From: Pseudomonas putida | GTDB taxonomy: Bacteria; Pseudomonadota; Gammaproteobacteria; Pseudomonadales; Pseudomonadaceae | Direction: 5' to 3' | NCBI RefSeq assembly: GCF_016406145.1 | Contig: NZ_CP066306.1 | Span: 1,922,001-1,986,000, forward strand | Length of the DNA stretch: 64,000 bases | Shown: positions 58,328 to 64,000 of the stretch, piece after piece | Layout of the letters: every line of letters begins with the position of its first letter | How positions within the stretch are numbered: the first letter of the stretch is position 1 | Translations under genes and position numbers: made by a program | Notes under the pieces: generated by a model | What the model was told of the DNA's origin: nothing | Databases searched by the model: none | What the model saw: only the letters and a program-made list of their open reading frames with translations

Positions 58328-60937
58328 TTACGCTTGGACAACCGGGATCTTGGCGTTGGCCGCAGCTTCGCGGAACTCAGCGATCTGGTCGAAGCTCAGG
58401 TAGCGGTAAACGTCGGCAGCCATGCTGTCGATGTCTTTCGCGTACTGCATGTACTCCTCGACGGTCGGCAGCTTGCCGATGATCGATGCGACAGCCGCCA
58501 GCTCGGCCGATGCCAGGTAGACGTTGGTGGCGTCGCCCAGGCGGTTCGGGAAGTTACGGGTCGAGGTGGAGACCACGGTCGAACCGGTCTGCACGCGTGC
58601 CTGGTTACCCATGCACAGCGAGCAGCCTGGCATTTCCATGCGCGCACCGGCCTTGCCGTAGATGCCGTAGTAGCCTTCTTCGGTCAGCTGGTGGGCGTCC
58701 ATCTTGGTTGGCGGAGCCAGCCACAGACGGGTCGGAATACCGCCCTTGACCTTCTCCAGCAGCTTGCCGGCAGCGCGGAAGTGGCCGATGTTGGTCATGC
58801 ACGAACCGATGAATACTTCGTCGATCTTCTCGCCCTGTACCGACGACAGCAGGCGGGCGTCGTCCGGGTCGTTCGGCGCGCAGAGCACAGGCTCCTTGAC
58901 GTCGGCCAGGTCGATTTCGATGATTTCGGCGTATTCGGCATCGGCGTCAGCCGACAGCAGCTCAGGCTTGGCCAGCCAGGCTTCCATGGCCTGGGCGCGA
59001 CGCTCCAGGGTGCGGGCATCGCCGTAGCCTTCGCCGATCATCCAGCGCAGCAGGGTGATGTTCGACTTCAGGTACTCGGCGATTGCCTTTTCCGGCAGCT
59101 TGATGGTGCAGCCGGCAGCGGAACGCTCGGCCGAGGCGTCGGACAGTTCGAACGCTTGCTCGACGGTCAGTTCGTCCAGGCCTTCGATTTCCAGGATGCG
59201 GCCGGAGAAGGCGTTTTTCTTGCCTTTCTTCTCGACGGTCAGCAGGCCCTGCTGGATGGCGTAGTAAGGGATGGCATGTACCAGGTCACGCAGGGTGATG
59301 CCTGGCTGCAGTTTGCCCTTGAAGCGCACCAGGATCGACTCTGGCATGTCCAGCGGCATGACGCCGGTAGCGGCGGCGAAGGCCACCAGGCCGGAACCGG
59401 CCGGGAACGAGATGCCGATCGGGAAACGGGTGTGCGAGTCACCACCGGTACCGACGGTGTCAGGCATCAGCATGCGGTTCAGCCAGCTGTGGATGATGCC
59501 GTCGCCTGGGCGCAGCGACACGCCGCCACGGGTGCGGATGAAGTCTGGCAGGGTGTGGTGGGTAGTGACATCGATCGGCTTTGGATAGGCTGCGGTGTGG
59601 CAGAACGACTGCATCACCAGGTCAGCGGAGAAGCCCAGGCACGCCAGGTCTTTCAGCTCGTCGCGGGTCATCGGGCCAGTGGTGTCCTGGGAGCCGACGG
59701 TGGTCATCTTCGGCTCGCAGTAAGCACCTGGGCGCACGCCCTGGCCTTCCGGCAGGCCGCAGGCACGGCCGACCATTTTCTGTGCCAGGGTGAAGCCCTT
59801 GCCGGAATCGGCAGGCTGCTCTGGCTTCTTGAACAGGTCGGATGCACCCAGGCCCAGCTCGGCTCGGGCTTTTTCGGTCAGGCCACGGCCGACGATCAGC
59901 GGGATGCGGCCGCCAGCGCGGACTTCATCCAGCAGTACTTCGGTTTTCAGCTCGAAGCTGGTGACCAGCTCGTCGCTGTCGTGCCGGCGTACTTCACCTT
60001 TGTATGGGTAAACGTCGATGACGTCGCCCATGCCCAGGTTGGTGCAGTCGAATTCGATCGGCAGGGCGCCGGCGTCTTCCATGGTGTTGTAGAAGATCGG
60101 GGCGATCTTGGTGCCGAAGCAGAAGCCACCGGCGCGCTTGTTCGGCACGTACGGGATGTCGTCGCCGAAGAACCACAGCACCGAGTTGGTGGCGGATTTG
60201 CGCGAAGACCCGGTACCGACCACGTCACCGACGTAGGCGACCGGGAAGCCTTTGGCCTTGACCGCTTCGATCTGCGCCAGCGGACCGACAGAGCCCGGCT
60301 GCTGTGGCTCGATGCCGTCGCGGGCCATTTTCAGCATGGCCAGGGCGTGCAGCGGGATGTCAGGGCGCGACCAGGCGTCCGGGGCAGGGGACAGGTCGTC
60401 GGTGTTGGTTTCGCCGGGCACCTTGAACACGGTCAGGGTGTACTTGTCGGCGATGGCCGGACGCGAGGTGAACCACTCGCCGGCAGCCCAGGATTCCAGC
60501 ACGGCCTTGGCGTGAGCATTGCCTGCCTTGGCTTTTTCGGCCACGTCGTGGAAGGCATCGAACATCAGCAGGGTGTGCTTGAGCTTTTCGGCCGCGACGG
60601 CGCCCAGTTCGGCGTCATCCAGCAGCGCGACCAGCGTTTCGATGTTGTAGCCGCCCTGCATGGTGCCCAGCAGCTCGGTGGCGTGCTTGCGGTCGATCAG
60701 TGGCGAGTTGGCTTCACCCTTGGCCACGGCAGACAGGAAAGCAGCCTTGACGTAGGCAGCTTCGTCGACTCCTGGTGGAACGCGGTGGGTGATCAGGTCT
60801 ACGAGGAAGGCTTCTTCGCCGGCCGGCGGGTTTTTCAGCAGCTCGACCAGGCCTGCAGTTTGTTCGGCGTTCAGCGGCTGGGGCACGATACCCAGGGCGG
60901 CACGCTCTTCGATGTGTTTGCGGTAGGCTTCAAGCAC
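58328..60937 (-). CDS. acnB: Aconitate hydratase B / 2-methylisocitrate dehydratase
   Basis: An 869-residue aconitase B, the main TCA-cycle aconitase, also able to hydrate 2-methylaconitate and so complete the methylcitrate cycle. The N-terminal HEAT-like domain ([24 protein letters not shown]) is followed by the swivel domain and catalytic domains, with cluster Cys in GSCMTNIGH and CSLCMGNQA (CxxC). The start is GTG at 60937 (GAGGG 8 bases upstream), which yields the conserved MLEAYRK N-terminus; ATG five codons upstream is rejected. It converges on prpD. Confidence 0.95.
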   Translation of the reverse strand: MLEAYRKHIEERAALGIVPQPLNAEQTAGLVELLKNPPAGEEAFLVDLITHRVPPGVDEAAYVKAAFLSAVAKGEANSPLIDRKHATELLGTMQGGYNIETLVALLDDAELGAVAAEKLKHTLLMFDAFHDVAEKAKAGNAHAKAVLESWAAGEWFTSRPAIADKYTLTVFKVPGETNTDDLSPAPDAWSRPDIPLHALAMLKMARDGIEPQQPGSVGPLAQIEAVKAKGFPVAYVGDVVGTGSSRKSATNSVLWFFGDDIPYVPNKRAGGFCFGTKIAPIFYNTMEDAGALPIEFDCTNLGMGDVIDVYPYKGEVRRHDSDELVTSFELKTEVLLDEVRAGGRIPLIVGRGLTEKARAELGLGASDLFKKPEQPADSGKGFTLAQKMVGRACGLPEGQGVRPGAYCEPKMTTVGSQDTTGPMTRDELKDLACLGFSADLVMQSFCHTAAYPKPIDVTTHHTLPDFIRTRGGVSLRPGDGIIHSWLNRMLMPDTVGTGGDSHTRFPIGISFPAGSGLVAFAAATGVMPLDMPESILVRFKGKLQPGITLRDLVHAIPYYAIQQGLLTVEKKGKKNAFSGRILEIEGLDELTVEQAFELSDASAERSAAGCTIKLPEKAIAEYLKSNITLLRWMIGEGYGDARTLERRAQAMEAWLAKPELLSADADAEYAEIIEIDLADVKEPVLCAPNDPDDARLLSSVQGEKIDEVFIGSCMTNIGHFRAAGKLLEKVKGGIPTRLWLAPPTKMDAHQLTEEGYYGIYGKAGARMEMPGCSLCMGNQARVQTGSTVVSTSTRNFPNRLGDATNVYLASAELAAVASIIGKLPTVEEYMQYAKDIDSMAADVYRYLSFDQIAEFREAAANAKIPVVQA

Positions 60938-61342
60938 AGTTATTACCCTCATCAGTGGTCCCTAAAGGGAGTCCGGGACGCTCATCCAGCATTCTCTGCA
61001 CCCATGCGCCATCACGGCTTCTTGGGCCGCCCAGCCAGGGTCGCAGAGAATCCTTACAGAAGCTGCTTTCAAAGTTTTACGCCTGCAGAACGGGGGCTGA
61101 TGAGGGCTGGCACGGGCATGCGAGGGGTGCATGGCCCGGGCCAACGCCGTTCTACCGGATCAACTGTGCTCGTGACGCTTTGAAAACAGCTTCCAACGGA
61201 CATTGTTGCCTTGAAAAGGCGGGATGATTCTACGGCAAATTGTCGCAGAAGGTAAGGCGGCGAACATGACTTTAACGAGTGACCCTGGTTAGACAAAGGG
61301 CTAACATGGGCCTGTGTTCCACCGCCAAGCCGTTGTTTTTCC
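60938..61342. other. Intergenic region between divergent acnB and DUF1289 gene
   Basis: 405 bases without a convincing gene. TCCCT-AA-AGGGA (60959-60970) lies 22 bases before the acnB GTG and would form a small hairpin in its leader. Sequences resembling TTGAAA are present on both strands, but I could not place a consensus promoter. The remainder shows nothing clear. Confidence 0.4.
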
Positions 61343-61810
61343 ATGCCCAACCAGTCCATCAAGACCCCTTGCGTCGGCCTTTGCTCCACGGTTTATGGAG
61401 ACACGGTGTGCCGTGGCTGCAAGCGCTTCCATCATGAAGTCATCCACTGGAACGGCTACGACGACGATCAGAAACGTGCCGTTTTGCTGCGCCTGGAACA
61501 GTTGCTGGTGCAGGTGATGATGGCCAAGCTGGAAGTGTTTGATGCAAACCTGCTGCGTCAGCAACTGCAGCAGCGCTCCATACGCTTTGTCGAGCAGCAG
61601 TCTGAGTATTGTTGGGCGTATCAGCTGATTGCACGCGGTGCCCGCCTGATTCGCGACCTGGAAGCCTACGGGATGGCGTTGCTGCCCGAGTTTCGTGACT
61701 GGGAGCTGCCGCAGTTGCGCGATGCCATCGACCGGGAATTCTTTTTGTTGTCCGAGGCGCATTACCAGCGCTATATCGCGCCCGGGTTCCTGCGTGCCGA
61801 ACTGAGGTAA
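61343..61810 (+). CDS. DUF1289 domain protein
   Basis: A 155-residue protein whose first 45 residues are the DUF1289 domain: TPCVGLCS, then CRGCKRFHHEVIHWNGYDDD, with four Cys that may bind a metal. The rest is a helical extension not present in the shortest family members (about 60 residues). No signal peptide. DUF1289 genes commonly occur near Fe-S or TCA-cycle genes; here acnB is divergent 405 bases away. Function is unknown. Start ATG at 61343 is the first in frame. Confidence 0.87.
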   Translation: MPNQSIKTPCVGLCSTVYGDTVCRGCKRFHHEVIHWNGYDDDQKRAVLLRLEQLLVQVMMAKLEVFDANLLRQQLQQRSIRFVEQQSEYCWAYQLIARGARLIRDLEAYGMALLPEFRDWELPQLRDAIDREFFLLSEAHYQRYIAPGFLRAELR

Positions 61811-61877
61811 GCCTTCTTTCTGCTCCATGCCTTGAAAGGGCGCCATTGTGCGTTTTTATCGAGCGTATGGAGTACGG

Positions 61878-62639
61878 ATGATGGTGGAGCTGTGTTTTGA
61901 ACCGCTGCTGAGTTTTACCGCGACATGCCGCTGGCAATTGCTGGATACACCGTTGCCGGCCGCCCGGTTTGACGATGATGAAATCACCCGGCCGTTCTGG
62001 GTCGAATTCGATGACTGGAACGGTGACGATGGTTGGCTGATGACCAGCCTGGACTATGGCGAAGAAATGTTGCAATCGTTCCTGATTGACTCGCTGTGGG
62101 GACGCGAGGATCGTCAGCGTGCGTTTTGTGACAGTTTCTGGTTTGGCGTCTATCGACTTGCAACTGGCTTCGTTTACGAGATCCGCCCGGCATATGAGGG
62201 CAATAACCTCGACCGATGGCCTTCACTGGAATACTGGCTCGACGTCAGTCGAAACGGTTATCTGGGCTTTTACCCGGCGCGTTCGGATGCGGGTGTGTGC
62301 AAGGACGACCCAGCCAGTCTGGTGTTGCGAGACCCCTTCGGGACATCTGTGGTGCTACCCGCCGACCCGCCTACCGATCTGGAGACGGCACTGTACAAGC
62401 TGACCGCCGGGCGCCGGACGCCGTTGTGGTACATCCCTGGCCTGGATCCGCAGCGGTTGCAAGAAGGGCAATTGCTCTTGAACATGAAGCTTTACAGTGC
62501 GGACGGGCGGCAAGTGAGGCGACGGGTGGAGCGGGTTGCATACCTTAACAACCGTCGAGGCGAGCGCGGCCAGTTCAGCCTGCAGGTGTCGAACCCTTGT
62601 GTGCCTCCTCACCCTCGCCCGCTCGTTGCCACGCCTTGA
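61878..62639 (+). CDS. Unrecognised protein, about 253 residues
   Basis: A soluble, Trp- and Asp-rich protein (FWVEFDDWNGDDGWLMTSLD, WPSLEYWLDVSRNGY, WYIPGLDP) with no signal peptide, membrane segment or motif I know. The start is uncertain: GGAG lies 5 bases before the ATG at 61878, but a GTG at 61848 with GAAAGGG also works. It follows the DUF1289 gene by 67 bases in the same direction. The C-terminus (NNRRGERGQF then Pro-rich) is basic. GC is a little lower than its neighbours, but codon use is that of a real gene. I offer no function. Confidence 0.75.
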   Translation: MMVELCFEPLLSFTATCRWQLLDTPLPAARFDDDEITRPFWVEFDDWNGDDGWLMTSLDYGEEMLQSFLIDSLWGREDRQRAFCDSFWFGVYRLATGFVYEIRPAYEGNNLDRWPSLEYWLDVSRNGYLGFYPARSDAGVCKDDPASLVLRDPFGTSVVLPADPPTDLETALYKLTAGRRTPLWYIPGLDPQRLQEGQLLLNMKLYSADGRQVRRRVERVAYLNNRRGERGQFSLQVSNPCVPPHPRPLVATP

Positions 62640-62665
62640 CCTGTGCTCGTGTAGCGCAGCGCCAA

Positions 62666-63022
62666 TCAATCGCCGCTGTATTCGCAGCCGCTGGTGCAGG
62701 TTTCATGAATACGCACCTTGGACAGCTCCGGCAGCAGCGGCTTGACCTGCTCCCAGATCCACTTGGCGATGACTTCGCTGGTGGGGTTTTCCAGGCCTGG
62801 AATATCGTTGAGGTAGTTGTGGTCCAACTGCTCGTAGATCGGCTTGAAGATCGCCTTGATCTCGGAAAAGTCGCGGATCCAGCCGGTGTGCGGGTCAAGC
62901 GGGCCGGTCAGGTGCAGGCCGACCTTGAACGAGTGGCCATGCAGGCGGCCGCATTTGTGCCCGGCAGGGACGTTAGGCAGGCGGTGGGCCGATTCGAAGG
63001 TAAATTCCTTAAAGATTTCCAC
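62666..63022 (-). CDS. queD: 6-Carboxytetrahydropterin synthase QueD
   Basis: A 118-residue enzyme of the PTPS family that converts 7,8-dihydroneopterin triphosphate to 6-carboxytetrahydropterin in queuosine biosynthesis. Zinc ligands are the His of FESAHRLP and the HGHSF pair. The catalytic Cys lies in HKCGRLHGH, and the Asp/His pair in DHNYLND. Cys placement and the short length fit QueD rather than a mammalian-type PTPS. It lies between an unknown gene (convergent) and a patatin-like gene on the same strand. Confidence 0.93.
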   Translation of the reverse strand: MEIFKEFTFESAHRLPNVPAGHKCGRLHGHSFKVGLHLTGPLDPHTGWIRDFSEIKAIFKPIYEQLDHNYLNDIPGLENPTSEVIAKWIWEQVKPLLPELSKVRIHETCTSGCEYSGD

Positions 63023-63073
63023 GGTCAGAACTCTGTGTGTATCGAAGATGCGCGCAGTCTACCAGCATGGTCG

Positions 63074-64000
63074 CTACAAGGCTTGCAGGCGTTCGTGCAG
63101 CCGCCCGGTGGCGATCAGCTCCAGCAGTTCGTCACCCAGCCGCTGGCTTTCGGCAATGGCCTGGTACCAGTAGCGTTTGCGGCTGGGTGCATCGCCCATG
63201 AAGCGCTTGAAGTCGTTGCGGTCGGGCAGCTTGCCGAAGGGCAGTGCGGCCAGGTATTGCGGTGACGGCGTCACCAACAGCACATTGCGCAGGCGTGTGG
63301 CATCGCCCTTGCGCCATGGCAGCGCTTTGTCGAACCAGCCTGGCACGACCTTGTCGGTGAAGTGCGGGTAAAGCACCAGGTCGTCGCCGCGGTATGGCAG
63401 GTCAAGGTGATAGTCGAGCAAACCGCCGTCGCGATAGGTGCCCGCACCGGCACCGGGGATGTCGCGCACACCTTCCATGACCATCGGAATCGAGCCGGAA
63501 GCGAGCAGGGCATGGCGCAGGTTGCCCAGGCCCAGTGGCAGATAGCGTGAGGGAAAGTCTATGAGCTGATCCAGCGGCGGGGTGGCACGCTCATCGTGCA
63601 GGATGATCCGTTCAAAATGCCGTGCCAGGCGTGAGCGCCCCAGCAGGTTGCTGGCGATCACCGAGCCAAGACCCATCCCCAACCGGCCGCGGTGGTCGTG
63701 GGCAAGATGGCCGTGGCTCTTCACCACCAGGATGTTCAGGCGGTAGTGCGGGTTAGCCAGGATCTGCCCATCGCGCCCTTGCAGCAGGTCGTCGAGCATC
63801 TGCTGGCAGCTGCGGCTGATCTGGGCTGCGGTCACACCTTTGGCGAAGTCCTGTTCGGTATACAGCTCGCCGAGGCGGCGGATGCCTGCGACCGGGTCGT
63901 CAAGGCAGGCGCTGGCGAAACGCCAGGAGCCGATCGATGCGCCAATCAATGCCCGCTGGCGAGGGGCCGATGGCAGCCACTCGCCAAACAGCGCCAGGTC
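63074..64000 (-). CDS. Patatin-like phospholipase, 5' end outside window
   Basis: The reading frame is open to the window edge (the codon at 64000-63998 is GAC), so the N-terminus is missing; 308 residues are visible. It carries the nucleophile elbow GASIGSW and the catalytic Asp in YRDGGLLDYH, with a helical C-terminus. Compared with the patatin gene at 24224-25264 it is a different subfamily. It is predicted to be a lipid acyl hydrolase; cell location cannot be judged without the N-terminus. It lies 51 bases upstream of queD on the same strand. Confidence 0.82.
   Translation of the reverse strand, partial: DLALFGEWLPSAPRQRALIGASIGSWRFASACLDDPVAGIRRLGELYTEQDFAKGVTAAQISRSCQQMLDDLLQGRDGQILANPHYRLNILVVKSHGHLAHDHRGRLGMGLGSVIASNLLGRSRLARHFERIILHDERATPPLDQLIDFPSRYLPLGLGNLRHALLASGSIPMVMEGVRDIPGAGAGTYRDGGLLDYHLDLPYRGDDLVLYPHFTDKVVPGWFDKALPWRKGDATRLRNVLLVTPSPQYLAALPFGKLPDRNDFKRFMGDAPSRKRYWYQAIAESQRLGDELLELIATGRLHERLQAL

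Noticed and set aside
58334..61183. Open frame of 949 codons on the plus strand opposite acnB
   Set aside because: It is the reverse shadow of acnB in a GC-rich genome; the minus-strand product has all aconitase motifs and this one has none.

Overview
The window is a chromosomal segment of a Pseudomonas putida-group bacterium. Gene content and order (folD, tRNA cluster, tig-clpP-clpX-lon-hupB-ppiD, tesA/ABC pair, oprI, cysB/cysH, pabB, prp operon, acnB, queD), high GC with strong third-position bias, and palindromic REP/REPIN elements of the kind common in P. putida all point there. From memory it is largely collinear with P. putida KT2440 around PP_2255-PP_2343, but it lacks the prophage that KT2440 carries beside the tRNA cluster. 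I see no integrase, transposase, rRNA or CRISPR array.

Region 1 (1-7.1 kb, all minus strand): a truncated lipoprotein gene; a dctA-like carboxylate symporter followed by two FCD-type GntR regulators, with a repeated operator-like motif upstream; an Lrp regulator downstream of ornithine cyclodeaminase; and an AcoR-like sigma-54 activator.

Region 2 (7.1-13.3 kb, plus strand): a six-gene glycerol-type ABC importer (GlpS, T, P, Q, U, V) transcribed divergently from the activator. A good -24/-12 promoter and repeated TGTTCA boxes lie between them. The two ATPases have complementary losses of motifs, which predicts one canonical and one degenerate ATP site.

Region 3 (13.3-24.2 kb): folD, a four-tRNA cluster (Arg, His, Leu, His), then the protein-quality block tig, clpP, clpX, lon, hupB, ppiD.

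Region 4 (24.2-46.2 kb): housekeeping and envelope genes. These include a patatin-like esterase, a CHAD protein, a thioesterase, a chemoreceptor, tatD, a MltF-like transglycosylase, DoxX, greB, the tesA/ABC pair, an L,D-transpeptidase, oprI, a GNAT protein with a strongly structured upstream region, a DAHP synthase, a ketopantoate-reductase-like protein, a universal stress protein, cysB, cysH and pabB.

Region 5 (46.3-49.4 kb): a compact operon of a retropepsin-like periplasmic protease, a seven-helix membrane protein with a dead transglutaminase domain, and a RimK-like ATP-grasp ligase. It is the most promising poorly understood system in the window.

Region 6 (49.4-61 kb): the 2-methylcitrate cycle operon gntR-prpB-prpC-acnD-prpF-prpD, preceded by a perfect palindromic operator and with REP elements at four successive gene junctions. 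It converges on acnB. The window closes with a DUF1289 gene, an unrecognised gene, queD and a truncated patatin-like gene.
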